Assembly: GCF_001718795.1 (NCBI RefSeq)
Contig: NZ_CP013438.1
Location: 1,860,001-1,924,000 of the forward strand
Direction: 5' to 3'
Origin: Burkholderia latens
GTDB taxonomy: Bacteria; Pseudomonadota; Gammaproteobacteria; Burkholderiales; Burkholderiaceae
Length of the DNA: 64,000 nucleotides
The notes below the pieces were generated by a model that was given only the letters and a program-made list of their open reading frames with translations, was not told the origin of the DNA and did not search any database. Shown in pieces: positions 44,430-53,979 of the stretch. The translations under genes and the position numbers were made by a program. How positions within the stretch are numbered: the first letter of the stretch is position 1; every line of letters begins with the position of its first letter.

Positions 44430-46028
44430 TTACTGAACGAACGCGCCGACCGTGAAGAACGGATTGACCTTGCTGTTGTTGACGGCCATCGCGTAGATGT
44501 TGCCGGCCGTCACGAGCCAGCCCGTGTCGCCCTTGCTGAAGATCGCCACGTTGCCGTTCGCTCCCTTCGCGTTGAAGTCCTGTGTGGCGGTGACCTTGAT
44601 CTTGCCGGGCGTAGCCTGCGTGTAGTCGAGCGCGAACTGCGACGTGACCGACGACGTCTGCGGGTCGATGAACGCCGCGGTCGCGCCCTGGAACAGCGTC
44701 GACGTATAGTTCGCGGCGATCGTCGATACCGCGGTGCCGTCCGTGCAGTTTCCGGCTTCGGGCAGGAAGAACGTGCCGTTGAACGTACCCGGCAGATCGG
44801 GATGCGCGGTGGTGCTGCTGAAACTCGGCCCCGGGATCGCCGGCGCGCCCGACACGCCGTTGGACGTCACCACCCCGCACGCGGACGCGCTCGTCGCACC
44901 GATGAAGCCGCCCTTCAGCACGTTGGCCGCGACCGGCTGCGCGCGCGACAGCATCGAGATGCCGACTTCCGCATCGGCGACGGACGCGAGCAGGTTGCTC
45001 GCATCGGCATGCGAATAGCCGACGCGGATCACGATCGGCACCAGCACGCCGTTCAGCTTGCCGACGATCATCACGCCATGCGCCTGGGTCGGTGCGAGCA
45101 GCACGAGCGGCTGCTCCTGCCCGGCCGACGGATACGGCGAGCCCGGATTCGCGCCGCTGACGAACACGTTGTCCGCACTCCCGTCCGCGTTCTTGCGCAG
45201 CGTCCACGGTGTGCCGGTCGTCTGGCACGAGTAGTCGCTGCCCGGCGTGGTCGTGCACGTGCCGTCCGCATTGAGCGTCTGGGTCCAGTTCACGACATCC
45301 GGCTGCCAACCCTGCGGCGTCGCGGTCTGATAGGTGCTGCCGGTCGGCGACAGATGAATGCCGACCTCGTTGTACACGCCGGCCACCTTCGCGAAATCGG
45401 TCTCGGTGTCGGAAAAGCCGATGAACGGATAGAAATCGAACGTGCGCGACGGCACGGTGCCGATATTGAGCCCCGGCACGACAGGAATGCCGTCGAACTG
45501 GATCGTCGCCCCCGGAATCCCGCCGCCCACCACCCCGTTACCGACGAACAGCATCGGCGGGTCAGCACGGTTGATCGTCACCGCATACGCGCCGTCGCTC
45601 GTCGCGCCGCTGTCGAGGACGAACGCGCAACGGTTCTGCTCGGCGGTCGGCAGGTTGGCCGGATGATGGAACGCGCCGCTGATCGTAAGACCGGCGCGCG
45701 TGTTGTTGACCTGTCCCGCCGACGTCGGCACCGACGAGTCGATGAACTGCATCTGATACGTGAGCTTCGTCGTATCGAACTTCACCTTCACGTATTCGCC
45801 GCTACCGGCGCCGCCCGTATATGTCGTCGTGTAGTCCAGCGAATCCGGGCACAGTTTCGTCACCACGGGCGGTGTCGTTTCGGCGCCGCTCGGCCCGCAT
45901 GCGCTGCCCGAGCACTGCGGCACGTTGATCGGACCCGGATCGTCGCCGCCGCCGCAACCGGCGACGAACGGCAGCGCCAGCACGGCGCCCGACAGGATCG
46001 CCTTACGCCATTCAGGAATGCAAAGCAT
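44430..46028 (-). CDS. DUF2957-type lipoprotein, copy 2 (longer paralogue)
   Basis: A 532-residue lipoprotein: signal MLCIPEWRKAILSGAVLALP with lipobox FVAGC. A very good ribosome binding site (AAGGAGGGGTTG) precedes the ATG at 46028, so the extension to 46280 is rejected. It shares with copy 1 the LCPDSLDYTTTYTGGAGSGE block, GGIPGATIQFDG, FDFYPFIGFSDTETDFAKVA and the C-terminus NPFFTVGAFVQ, but has extra sequence in the second half (around CGVVTSNGVSGAPAIPGPS). It is the first gene of the four-gene exported cluster and lies behind a long A+T-richer upstream region with paired palindromes. Confidence 0.8.
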   Translation of the reverse strand: MLCIPEWRKAILSGAVLALPFVAGCGGGDDPGPINVPQCSGSACGPSGAETTPPVVTKLCPDSLDYTTTYTGGAGSGEYVKVKFDTTKLTYQMQFIDSSVPTSAGQVNNTRAGLTISGAFHHPANLPTAEQNRCAFVLDSGATSDGAYAVTINRADPPMLFVGNGVVGGGIPGATIQFDGIPVVPGLNIGTVPSRTFDFYPFIGFSDTETDFAKVAGVYNEVGIHLSPTGSTYQTATPQGWQPDVVNWTQTLNADGTCTTTPGSDYSCQTTGTPWTLRKNADGSADNVFVSGANPGSPYPSAGQEQPLVLLAPTQAHGVMIVGKLNGVLVPIVIRVGYSHADASNLLASVADAEVGISMLSRAQPVAANVLKGGFIGATSASACGVVTSNGVSGAPAIPGPSFSSTTAHPDLPGTFNGTFFLPEAGNCTDGTAVSTIAANYTSTLFQGATAAFIDPQTSSVTSQFALDYTQATPGKIKVTATQDFNAKGANGNVAIFSKGDTGWLVTAGNIYAMAVNNSKVNPFFTVGAFVQ

Positions 46029-46620
46029 CAACCCCTCCTTTTGAGGTACGACAGTCTCGTCCGGACGGGCTGCATGGCCCGCCGGTTGGTATCGCGCCGC
46101 CGCACCGGCATGCGGCGCATGATGCGGAGCGCCTACGCGCGGTGTCGCGGTTCGCGCGGATGCGGCGAACCCAGCCGCGACACGCCGGCGCGCTCGGGAA
46201 ATCGAAACGGGATGGTGTGCGTCGCTACACCGGCGACGCGAAGCGATGATGCGGGGGCGCAACTCGCGGCGCGCCCGCATCCGGCGACGAGCAAGAAAAT
46301 GGCAGTGCGGCTGCCCCCTCGAATGGGCCTCTCATGATTTGGTCTCCGTACGTACGCTGGATTCGTTATCGTGATGCGTCGTTTGCCGAGACTATGAGCG
46401 GACCCCGCGCGCAAGTAAATGGATGCAGAGTTCCAAACGAACGGAGCGCGCGTGATCCTCGTGCGCGCGCGGTGTTTGACAGTTTTTCAAACGGCCTTCA
46501 ATTTATTTGCTCAGACAAATACCCGCGCAATCTCACTGCGTTTGAAGGAGACCCGTTCAAACCCGCGCGAAGCGCGCGCGACATGTATCGCCCGCGCGGC
46601 GCGCATGCTGCGGCGCAACG
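46029..46620. other. 592-bp intergenic region upstream of the DUF2957/OmpW/PraB cluster
   Basis: No gene is supported. A 112-codon plus-strand ORF (46334-46672) has no ribosome binding site and arginine-rich shadow composition. The part from about 46470 to 46565 is A+T-richer and contains two related inverted repeats. Confidence 0.7.
46474..46562. promoter_or_regulatory. Two related inverted repeats (GTTTGA...TCAAAC)
   Basis: GTTTGA-N7-TCAAAC (46474-46492) and GTTTGAA-N9-TTCAAAC (46540-46562), 66 bases apart, lie about 450-530 bases upstream of the longer lipoprotein gene and 55-145 bases beyond the 3' end of the cupin gene. The shared arms suggest binding sites for one dimeric regulator. 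Confidence 0.4.
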
Positions 46621-46917
46621 TCATACGTCGATGATCGCGAGCGTGCCGTGGCTGCCGGGCAGCACCGCGTGACGGGTGCCGGCCGTTGCGAGATACATTT
46701 GGCCGGGCTCGACCACGATCGTCCGCGCGTCGACCTCGAGCATCAGCCGGCCGTCGAGCACGAGCAGCCCTTCGTCGTAGTCGTGCACTTCAGCGTCGTA
46801 CGGCTGCGCGTCCATCCGCAGCACCTTGATCCGGGCCGGCCCGACTTCACCGACGATCGTGGATTTCCACGCGGCGGCCTGCGCGGCCGCGACGGACTTG
46901 AAATCGATCAGAGACAT
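46621..46917 (-). CDS. Small cupin-domain protein
   Basis: A 98-residue single cupin barrel. The first motif reads EVHDYDEGLLVLDGRLMLEV and the second is GQMYLATAGTRHAVLPGSHG, giving the small beta-barrel with a possible metal site. The start at 46917 (MSLIDFKSVAAAQAAAW) is chosen over an in-frame 47127 start, which would add low-complexity sequence. No partner is evident; the neighbouring genes are the lipoprotein cluster downstream and a divergent ABC exporter. Substrate unknown. Confidence 0.75.
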   Translation of the reverse strand: MSLIDFKSVAAAQAAAWKSTIVGEVGPARIKVLRMDAQPYDAEVHDYDEGLLVLDGRLMLEVDARTIVVEPGQMYLATAGTRHAVLPGSHGTLAIIDV

Positions 46918-47331
46918 GCGCACCGCTCCGCGAACACGAGAGGACCGCATTATCGCCAGTGCGGGGCGGGCCGTCCCGGTACGGCGCGGCGGCGTTCCGG
47001 CAGCACAGTCGCGACGGCGCCAAGCACGCTTCCGCGCGCAACGCGCGTCCACCGCAGCGGCCGGGAAATGCCGCGCATTGTTCTCTCGTGCCAAATAAAG
47101 CACCGTTTTATTGAAGATTTTCCACACATTTCATGCGAATCCCGCCCAGGCATCGCATGTCGTACTCATCAAAATGCATTTCCATGTTCCGATTGCTAAT
47201 ATGGCGGTCCTGCGATCCCCCACCACAACGCCGTTCCACATGACGCCCGTTCGCCATGCCGCACCCGACACCGGCCGCCGCGCGGCTGCGGCATCGGGCA
47301 AGCGCGGCGCACTGCGTCTGACCGAGCGGCC
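46918..47331. other. 414-bp divergent intergenic region between cupin and ABC exporter genes
   Basis: No gene is supported. An imperfect A+T hairpin (AATAAA / TTTATT, 47094-47112) and a short A+T-rich stretch to about 47210 are the only structures seen; they may mark promoters. Confidence 0.6.
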
Positions 47332-48291
47332 ATGCCACCCGTGAGCATGCAACCGATCCTTTCCGTCTCCGATCTCTCCAAGACTTACGCGTCCGGCTTC
47401 CAGGCGCTGAAGCACGTGACCCTCGACATCCAGCCCGGCGAAATCTTCGCGCTGCTCGGGCCGAACGGCGCGGGCAAGACCACGCTGATCGGCTCGATCT
47501 GCGGCATCGTCACACCGACCGAAGGCCGCGTAACGGTCGGCGGCCACGACATTCGCGATCACTACCGCGCGGCGCGCGAAATGATCGGCCTCGTGCCGCA
47601 GGAACTGACGACCGACGCGTTCGAAACCGTATGGGCGACGGTATCGTTCAGCCGCGGCCTGTTCGGCAAGGCGCCCGATCCCGCTTACATCGAAAAGACG
47701 CTGAAGGCGCTGTCGCTGTGGGACAAGCGCGACAACAAGCTGATGACGCTGTCGGGCGGCATGAAACGCCGCGTGATGATCGCGAAGGCACTGTCGCACG
47801 AGCCGCGCATCCTGTTCCTCGACGAGCCGACCGCCGGCGTCGACGTCGAACTGCGCCGCGACATGTGGAAGCTCGTCGATTCGCTGCGCGAAAGCGGCGT
47901 GACGATCCTGCTGACCACGCACTACATCGAGGAAGCCGAGGAGATGGCCGACCGGATCGGCATCATTCTCGGCGGCGAGCTCGTGCTCGTCGAAGAGAAG
48001 CGCGAACTCATGCGCAAGCTCGGCAAGAAGCAGCTGACCGTGCAACTCGAGCATCCGCTCGCGGCCGTGCCGGCGGAACTCGCTGCGTTCGGGCTCGAAC
48101 GCGCAGCCGACGGCACCGCGCTCGTCTACACGTACGACTCGCAGCGCGACGACGCGAGTATCGCGACGCTGATCAACGCGCTCGGCACGGCCGGCATCGG
48201 CTTCCGCGACCTGCACACGACGCAGAGCTCGCTCGAGGACATTTTCGTCAGCCTGATCGACAATCGCCGCAACGGCGCACAAGGGGCCTAA
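47332..48291 (+). CDS. ABC-2-type exporter, ATP-binding protein
   Basis: A 319-residue ABC ATPase with Walker [11 protein letters not shown], signature LSGGMKRR, Walker [14 protein letters not shown] and the switch His in [16 protein letters not shown]. The C-terminal about 90 residues form the domain typical of CcmA/DrrA/YadG-like exporters. Starts at 47332 and 47347 are both possible. It pairs with the permease 5 bases downstream. Cargo cannot be inferred; YadGH-like pairs are general export systems. Confidence 0.93.
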   Translation: MPPVSMQPILSVSDLSKTYASGFQALKHVTLDIQPGEIFALLGPNGAGKTTLIGSICGIVTPTEGRVTVGGHDIRDHYRAAREMIGLVPQELTTDAFETVWATVSFSRGLFGKAPDPAYIEKTLKALSLWDKRDNKLMTLSGGMKRRVMIAKALSHEPRILFLDEPTAGVDVELRRDMWKLVDSLRESGVTILLTTHYIEEAEEMADRIGIILGGELVLVEEKRELMRKLGKKQLTVQLEHPLAAVPAELAAFGLERAADGTALVYTYDSQRDDASIATLINALGTAGIGFRDLHTTQSSLEDIFVSLIDNRRNGAQGA

Positions 48292-48296
48292 CGCAC

Positions 48297-49067
48297 ATGG
48301 CGAACTGGAATTTTCACGGCATCCGCGCGATCTACCGCGCCGAAATGGCCCGCACGCGCCGCACGCTGATGCAAAGCATCATCGCGCCGGTGATCTCGAC
48401 ATCGCTGTACTTCGTCGTGTTCGGTTCGGCAATCGGCTCGCGCATCAGCGACGTGAACGGGATCGGCTACGGGTCGTTCATCGTCCCGGGGCTCGTGATG
48501 CTGTCGCTGCTGTCGCAGAGCATCTCGAACGCGTCGTTCGGCATCTACTTCCCGCGCTTCACGGGCACGATCTACGAGATTCTGTCCGCACCCGTGTCGT
48601 ACTGGGAGATCGTGATCGCGTACGTGGGCGCGGCCGCGTCGAAGTCGTTGCTGCTGGGATTGATCATCCTCGCCACGGCCGGCCTGTTCGTGCCGCTGCA
48701 TATCCTGCATCCGTTCTGGATGGTGCTGTTCCTCGTGCTGACGTCCGTCACGTTCAGCCTGTTCGGCTTCGTGATCGGGATCTGGGCCGACAGCTTCGAA
48801 AAGTTGCAGCTCGTGCCGCTTCTGATCATCACGCCGCTCACGTTCCTCGGCGGCAGCTTCTATTCGGTCGACATGCTGCCGCCCGCCTGGCGCATCGTGA
48901 CGCTGTTCAATCCGATCGTCTATCTGATCAGCGGCTTCCGCTGGTCGTTCTACGGGCTCGCCGACGTGCACGTGTGGATCAGCCTCGCCGCAACCACGCT
49001 GTTCCTCGCGATCCTGCTCGCGATCGTCGCGTGGATGTTCCGCACCGGCTACAAACTGAAGAACTGA
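48297..49067 (+). CDS. ABC-2-type exporter, permease (YadH-like)
   Basis: A 256-residue ABC-2 permease with six hydrophobic helices. Characteristic pieces are the cytoplasmic N-terminus [20 protein letters not shown], the middle block [20 protein letters not shown] and the C-terminal [20 protein letters not shown] followed by [17 protein letters not shown]. It matches YadH in length. Translationally close to the ATPase gene (5 bp). Confidence 0.93.
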   Translation: MANWNFHGIRAIYRAEMARTRRTLMQSIIAPVISTSLYFVVFGSAIGSRISDVNGIGYGSFIVPGLVMLSLLSQSISNASFGIYFPRFTGTIYEILSAPVSYWEIVIAYVGAAASKSLLLGLIILATAGLFVPLHILHPFWMVLFLVLTSVTFSLFGFVIGIWADSFEKLQLVPLLIITPLTFLGGSFYSVDMLPPAWRIVTLFNPIVYLISGFRWSFYGLADVHVWISLAATTLFLAILLAIVAWMFRTGYKLKN

Positions 49068-49213
49068 CGCGCCACGGCCACCGCCGGCCGGTTCGCGGAT
49101 CGGCGGCGACGCTGCTAGACTGGATCGGAGATCGACTGCTGCCGCGCGCCGCACCACAACCTGCGGCGCGCGGGCGCCGCCGCTCCCGCCCCATTCCCTG
49201 CGCGAGGATCCCG

Positions 49214-49915
49214 ATGAGCGCCTCCCGAATCGACGCCGTCCGCGACGGCCTGTTTCGCGCGACGTCCTACGTCGACACGCTTGACCTCTGCTTCAGCCAG
49301 TTCTTCGTACGATCGCCGCATGGCGACGTGCTCTGCGTGGAAACCGGCACGCGTTCGAATTTCACGCAGCTGAGCGCGGCGCTCGACACCGTCGGCATCG
49401 CGCCGTCGATGGTCAGCAACGTGATCGTCCCGCACTTCGAAGCCGACGAAATGGGCGCGCTGCCCGATTTCCTCGCGGCCAACCCGGCGCTCGTCGCGTA
49501 TGGACATCCGATGTGCACATGGGGGCTCGCCGACGTGTTCGGCGTGCGCGCCGTCCCGCTGAAGGATGGCGAACCGGTGACGCTGTCGGGCATCGACGTC
49601 GTGCCCGTCTTCACGAAGCACGTGCATCAGTGGGACGCGCTGGTCGTGTATCTGCCGGCGTACAAGGCGCTGCTGTCGTCGGACATCCTGATGCGGTTCG
49701 GCCGCGACGATGCCGAAGATCCACTGCCGCCAATCGTCGACGCAATCAAGCGCTCGGATTACCTGCCGTCGCTCCGGCATCTCGCCGGCGCGCTGCGCCG
49801 CATTCAGGCGCTCGATCTCGACATCATCTTGCCGATGCACGGCGCGGCGATCACGCGCGACATTCCGCGCGTGATCGCCGGCGTGATCGAACACTGCGAG
49901 GCGGCCGCGGCGTAG
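49214..49915 (+). CDS. MBL-fold metallo-hydrolase/oxidoreductase-like protein (ODP-type)
   Basis: A 233-residue metallo-beta-lactamase-fold protein. The metal motif is HFEADEMG, the HxExDxxG version found in FprA/ODP-type diiron oxidoreductases rather than HxHxDH hydrolases. Further ligands are likely in AYGHPMC, TKHVHQWDALVVYLP, SSDILMRFG and LPMHGAAI. The ATG at 49214 has CGAGGATCCCG in front. No flavodoxin domain or rubredoxin gene is adjacent. Specific activity is unknown. Confidence 0.8.
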   Translation: MSASRIDAVRDGLFRATSYVDTLDLCFSQFFVRSPHGDVLCVETGTRSNFTQLSAALDTVGIAPSMVSNVIVPHFEADEMGALPDFLAANPALVAYGHPMCTWGLADVFGVRAVPLKDGEPVTLSGIDVVPVFTKHVHQWDALVVYLPAYKALLSSDILMRFGRDDAEDPLPPIVDAIKRSDYLPSLRHLAGALRRIQALDLDIILPMHGAAITRDIPRVIAGVIEHCEAAAA

Positions 49916-49951
49916 CGCGCAAGCGCTTTGCGTACGGCCGGCGGCGGCCGG

Positions 49952-50182
49952 TTACGCGCCGGTCACGACGAATTCGGCGGCCGCCTTGCTCTGGATCGCG
50001 GCCATCACCGCGAGCTCGCGCTCGCTGCACGGCTCGCCGGACACGACGCCCGTCGCATGCTTGGCCTTCGCGCCGAGCGGAAAGAACACGAACGACGCGC
50101 CGGCCGGCGCATTCGGCTCCGCCCGCAGGCGTTTGTTCAGGATCTTCAGGTACTTTTTCTTCGACACTTCCTTCGTTGCCAT
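49952..50182 (-). CDS. Small conserved-type hypothetical protein
   Basis: A 76-residue basic-to-neutral protein (MATKEVSKKKYLKILNKRLR at the N-terminus). GGAGGG lies upstream of the ATG at 50182, which supports translation. A Lys-rich start is followed by a hydrophobic FVFFPLGAK segment and an alpha-helical ending. No family recognised. It is convergent with the MBL-fold gene and divergent from the sensor kinase. Confidence 0.65.
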   Translation of the reverse strand: MATKEVSKKKYLKILNKRLRAEPNAPAGASFVFFPLGAKAKHATGVVSGEPCSERELAVMAAIQSKAAAEFVVTGA

Positions 50183-50335
50183 GACGCCCTCCGCATCGAC
50201 GTGATGCCGGTCAGCATATCAGCTTTGACCGGCGGCTCGGACGCGCCGCCGCGCGATCGATCTGCACTAGAATGAATCGCTTATGCCACTTGCTGCACCG
50301 AACCGCGGCCGTCATGTCCTGACTGGAGTGATTCC

Positions 50336-52105
50336 ATGCATGTCGAATTGTTCGCGCAGCACCACGATTGTCCGGGCTGGAAAGGCGAAATGGCGCAGCG
50401 CATCGCCGCCTTCGACTGGTCGGCAACCGGGCTCGGGCCGCTCGACCGCTGGCCGGCGAGCCTCGTCGCTGCCGTCCGCACCGTGCTCGCGTCGCCGCTG
50501 CCGGTGGTGATGCTGTGGGGCGAGCCGGGCTACATGATCTACAACGACGCGTATGCCGGATTTGCCGGCGGACGCCATCCGTATCTGCTCGGCAAGGCCG
50601 TCGAACTCGGCTGGCCCGAGGTCGCCGACTTCAACCGCAACGTGATGCATACCTGCCTCGCGGGCGGCACGCTGTCGTATCGCGACAAGGAACTCGTGCT
50701 GCTGCGCAACGGCCGCCCCGAAGACGTATGGATGGACCTGCACTACAGCCCGCTGCCCGATGACGAAGGTGCGCCGGGCGGCGTACTCGCCGTCGTGATC
50801 GAGACGACCGAACGCGTGCTCGCCCGGCGCCATCGCGAACAGGCGGAAGCGGCGCTGCAGGCTTCCAACGATGCGCTGCGCCGGCTGACCGAAACGCTCG
50901 AACAGCGGGTGGCCGACGCGATCGCGGAGCGCGCGGCGATCGAGGAACAGTTGCGCCATGCGCAGAAGATGGAAGCGATCGGCAGCCTGACCGGCGGCAT
51001 CGCGCACGACTTCAACAACGTGCTGCAGGTGATCAGCGGCAACCTGCAGATCCTCGCGGTCGAACTCGGCGAGCGCGCGAGCGCGCAGCCGCGGATCGAA
51101 AGCGCGAACAACGCGGTGCGGCGCGGCGCGCAGCTCGCATCGCACCTGCTGGCCTTTGCGCGGCGCCAGCCACTGTCGCCGACGGTGCTCAATCCGCGCC
51201 AGCTGATCGACGGCATGAACGAGATGCTGCATCGCGCGCTCGGCGAATCCGTACGGATCGTACCGGCGCTCGCGGCCGACGTCGGCAACGTGCTCGCCGA
51301 TCGGCACCAGCTCGAAAACGCGCTGCTCAATCTTGCGATCAATGCGCGCGACGCGATGCGCGGCGACGGCACGCTGACGATTGCCGCGTACAACGGCGTG
51401 GCCCCCGCGCCGGCCGCGGGCGTGCGCCGCGCACCGTTGCCGCCCGGCGACTACGTGACGTTCGAGGTCACCGACACCGGCACCGGCATGACGGCCGACG
51501 TGCTGGAGCGCGTGTTCGAACCGTTCTTCACGACCAAGGCGGACGGCGAAGGCACGGGGCTCGGCCTCAGCATGGTGTTCGGCTTCGTCAAGCAAAGCGG
51601 CGGTCACACGTCGATCGACAGCACGCCCGGCCAGGGCACCACGGTGCGCCTCACGTTTCCGCGCTGCCACGATACGTACGCCGAGGAGCCGCCCCGTGTG
51701 CCGCAGCACGATCCGGTGCGTGGCCGCGAAACCATCCTCGTCGTCGAAGACGATGCCGATGTCAGGCTCACCGTCGTCGACATGCTCGCGCAGCTCGGCT
51801 ACAAGGTCCTCACCGCATCCGACGGCGAAGCCGCGTTGCGGATGCTCGATAGCGGCACGCCGATCGATCTGCTGTTCACCGACGTAATCATGCCGGGCCG
51901 CATCAAGGGCAGCGAGCTCGCGCGCCGTGCCGCGCTGCGCTCGCCGCCGTTGCCCGTGCTGTTCACGTCCGGCTATACGCGCGACGAAATCTTCCATTCC
52001 GGGCGGCTCGATCCCGGCGTCATGCTGCTCGGCAAGCCGTACCGCCGCGACGAGCTCGCGGCACGGATCCGCGCGGTGCTCGACGCGCACGTGAAGGCGG
52101 CGTAA
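50336..52105 (+). CDS. Hybrid sensor histidine kinase/response regulator
   Basis: A 589-residue soluble hybrid kinase. The N-terminal 160 residues form a PAS-type sensor (MLWGEPGYMIYNDAYAGFAG, YSPLPDDEGAPGGVLAVV). A coiled coil leads to the HisKA box with phospho-acceptor His224 (GGIAHDFNNVL), then the HATPase with N box, DTGTGMTADVLERVFEPFFT and GLGLSMVFGFVKQSGG. A C-terminal receiver has Asp516 (LLFTDVIMPG). No membrane helices, so it senses a cytoplasmic signal. The ATG at 50336 has GGAG upstream. No partner regulator with an output domain is adjacent; Burkholderia has many orphan kinases of this class. Confidence 0.93.
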   Translation: MHVELFAQHHDCPGWKGEMAQRIAAFDWSATGLGPLDRWPASLVAAVRTVLASPLPVVMLWGEPGYMIYNDAYAGFAGGRHPYLLGKAVELGWPEVADFNRNVMHTCLAGGTLSYRDKELVLLRNGRPEDVWMDLHYSPLPDDEGAPGGVLAVVIETTERVLARRHREQAEAALQASNDALRRLTETLEQRVADAIAERAAIEEQLRHAQKMEAIGSLTGGIAHDFNNVLQVISGNLQILAVELGERASAQPRIESANNAVRRGAQLASHLLAFARRQPLSPTVLNPRQLIDGMNEMLHRALGESVRIVPALAADVGNVLADRHQLENALLNLAINARDAMRGDGTLTIAAYNGVAPAPAAGVRRAPLPPGDYVTFEVTDTGTGMTADVLERVFEPFFTTKADGEGTGLGLSMVFGFVKQSGGHTSIDSTPGQGTTVRLTFPRCHDTYAEEPPRVPQHDPVRGRETILVVEDDADVRLTVVDMLAQLGYKVLTASDGEAALRMLDSGTPIDLLFTDVIMPGRIKGSELARRAALRSPPLPVLFTSGYTRDEIFHSGRLDPGVMLLGKPYRRDELAARIRAVLDAHVKAA

Positions 52106-52106
52106 G

Positions 52107-52153
52107 CGGCGGGCCGGCCGGCGGGCGCCCCTGCCTGCGCGGCCGGCCCGCCG
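52107..52153 (+). terminator. Large G+C hairpin after the hybrid kinase gene
   Basis: A 13-bp perfect stem (52107-52119 with 52141-52153) and 21-base loop. A T run (TTTTT) comes only about 13 bases later, so terminator function is likely but not textbook. Confidence 0.5.
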
Positions 52154-52283
52154 GCGGTCGAATGATTTTTCTGCGTTCGATGTCGATTCGCGCGATCGTC
52201 GCGCGTCGTAGTGTCGTAACCGCCCGTTTTGCCGTCAGCACGGCCGGCAAAGGTTTCCCCTTCCCGTTCAAGGAGTAACGACA

Positions 52284-52715
52284 ATGCGCGTGATGGTGAT
52301 CGTCAAGGCAACAGCCGCTTCCGAATCGGGGGCGATGCCCGATACCGAACTGCTGGCGGCAATGGGCCGGTACAACGAGGAACTCGTCAAGGCCGGCGTG
52401 ATGCTTGCCGGCGAAGGGCTGCATCCGAGTTCGCGCGGCAAGCGCGTGCACTTCTCCGGCAAGGAACGGACCGTCATCGACGGCCCGTTCGCCGAGACCA
52501 AGGAACTCATCGCCGGCTATTGGCTGTGGCAGGTCAATTCGATGGACGAAGCTGTCGAATGGGTGAAGCGCTGCCCGAACCCGATGCCCACGGAGTCGGA
52601 CATCGAGATCCGTCCCGTTTTCTCGCCGGAGGATTTCGGCGAGGCTTTCACGCCGGAACTGCAGGAACAGGAAGCACGGCTGCGGGCGGAGATGGAAGGC
52701 AAGTCGGGTGGGTAA
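52284..52715 (+). CDS. YCII-related (DGPF) family protein
   Basis: A 143-residue protein of the YCII/DGPF family: the block MVIVKATAASESGAMP, the family motif VIDGPFAETKELIAGYWLWQ and VEWVKRCPNP. The fold is ferredoxin-like; members are small enzymes or accessory proteins often found with extracytoplasmic sigma factor genes, none of which is adjacent here. CAAGGAGTAACGACA precedes the ATG. Confidence 0.85.
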   Translation: MRVMVIVKATAASESGAMPDTELLAAMGRYNEELVKAGVMLAGEGLHPSSRGKRVHFSGKERTVIDGPFAETKELIAGYWLWQVNSMDEAVEWVKRCPNPMPTESDIEIRPVFSPEDFGEAFTPELQEQEARLRAEMEGKSGG

Positions 52716-52860
52716 GGCGGCACCTCGCGGTTTCCTCCCCCGTCACCTGACAACCCCGTAGGATTCGCTGAAATTTGGTTGAAAGGCGCCGTTGCTAGAG
52801 TCCTTCGCAGGGTTTTCCCGATGTCCGACTGCCGAACGGAAACGACACATGCGAGGCTCC

Positions 52861-53709
52861 ATGAACCTGTTACGCACGTTCTGGCTATTGTTGCTGCTCG
52901 CCGCCGCAGCCCCCGCGCTTGCCTATCAGGCGCGGGTCGTCGCGATTCCAAGCGCGGCAATGAACCAGACGCTGCAGGCGACCGTCGTGCTGCCGGACGC
53001 GTACGCGCGCCTGCATCACGGCCCCGAGCGCAGCGTCGAACGCTTTCCGGTCGTCTACCTGCTGCATGGCTCCGGCGGCGACCATACCGACTGGACCGCC
53101 AACACCCGGATCGCCGCGCTCGCCGATCGCTATCGCGTCATCCTTGTGATGCCGGATGGCGGCCACGAAAGCTGGTACATCGACAGCCCGTTCGACTCGG
53201 GCAGCCGCTATGAAACCTTCGTCGGCGACGAAGTCGTGTCGTACACGGACATGCACTTCAGAACGATCGCGACCAAGGGCGCCCGCGCGATCACCGGGCT
53301 CAGCATGGGCGGTTTCGGCGCGCTGCGCATCGCGCTCGATAGGCCGGACACGTTCGGCGCGGTCGGCAGCATCAGCGGCGCGGTCGATCCGCGCTGCTGC
53401 GAAGACGAGCCCGGCATCGCCCACGTGTTCGGCGACCCCGTCCGTCATCCGTCGTTCTGGAACCGCAGCGCGATCGTCGAAAACGCACGCGCATTCGTCC
53501 GCGCGCATCTGGACCTGATCATCGACTGCGGCCGCGACGACTCGTTCGTCGGCTCGAACCGCACGCTGCACGAGCGGCTCGTCGCGCTCGGCGTGCCGCA
53601 CGACTATGCGGAACGCCCTGGCGGCCATACGTGGGACTACTGGGCGCATGCGATCCGCTACCAAATGCGTTTCTTCGCGACGTCGTTCCAGCACGGCGGC
53701 TACGCATAG
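52861..53709 (+). CDS. Secreted alpha/beta-hydrolase esterase (esterase D-like)
   Basis: A 282-residue exported esterase. The signal peptide is NLLRTFWLLLLLAAAAPALA. Nucleophile elbow is GLSMGGFGALRIALD; the oxyanion region is YLLHGSGGDHTDW; the Asp/His partners lie in LIIDCGRDDSF and RPGGHTWDYW. It belongs to the esterase D/putative esterase family (PF00756-type). The ATG at 52861 is behind GAGG; an upstream ATG at 52849 would add MRGS. Substrate unknown. Confidence 0.87.
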   Translation: MNLLRTFWLLLLLAAAAPALAYQARVVAIPSAAMNQTLQATVVLPDAYARLHHGPERSVERFPVVYLLHGSGGDHTDWTANTRIAALADRYRVILVMPDGGHESWYIDSPFDSGSRYETFVGDEVVSYTDMHFRTIATKGARAITGLSMGGFGALRIALDRPDTFGAVGSISGAVDPRCCEDEPGIAHVFGDPVRHPSFWNRSAIVENARAFVRAHLDLIIDCGRDDSFVGSNRTLHERLVALGVPHDYAERPGGHTWDYWAHAIRYQMRFFATSFQHGGYA

Positions 53710-53979
53710 CACTCGTCACGCCATAGCGTGCCAACGACTCGCAATTTCATCTGAAAAAGACGCCCCATAACGGCACCGCGCGCGACGCGCTGATCGAAGC
53801 GATCAACCGCCTCTCGCTCTACCCGGGCTCGCCGGCTGCCGGTTCCGCATTGCCGATTGCGCCGATGGATGAACGACATGGCCGGCGCGATCATCCGGTG
53901 CGCGGACGTGCGGTGCGCCGACTTCGCGCGACGCGACGTGAAAACAAAGCGGAAAACGGAAATCGCCCGCGGCTGAAGT

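Noticed and set aside
46334..46672. 112-codon plus-strand ORF upstream of the cupin gene
   Set aside because: No ribosome binding site, arginine-rich, overlaps the cupin gene in antisense, no family resemblance.
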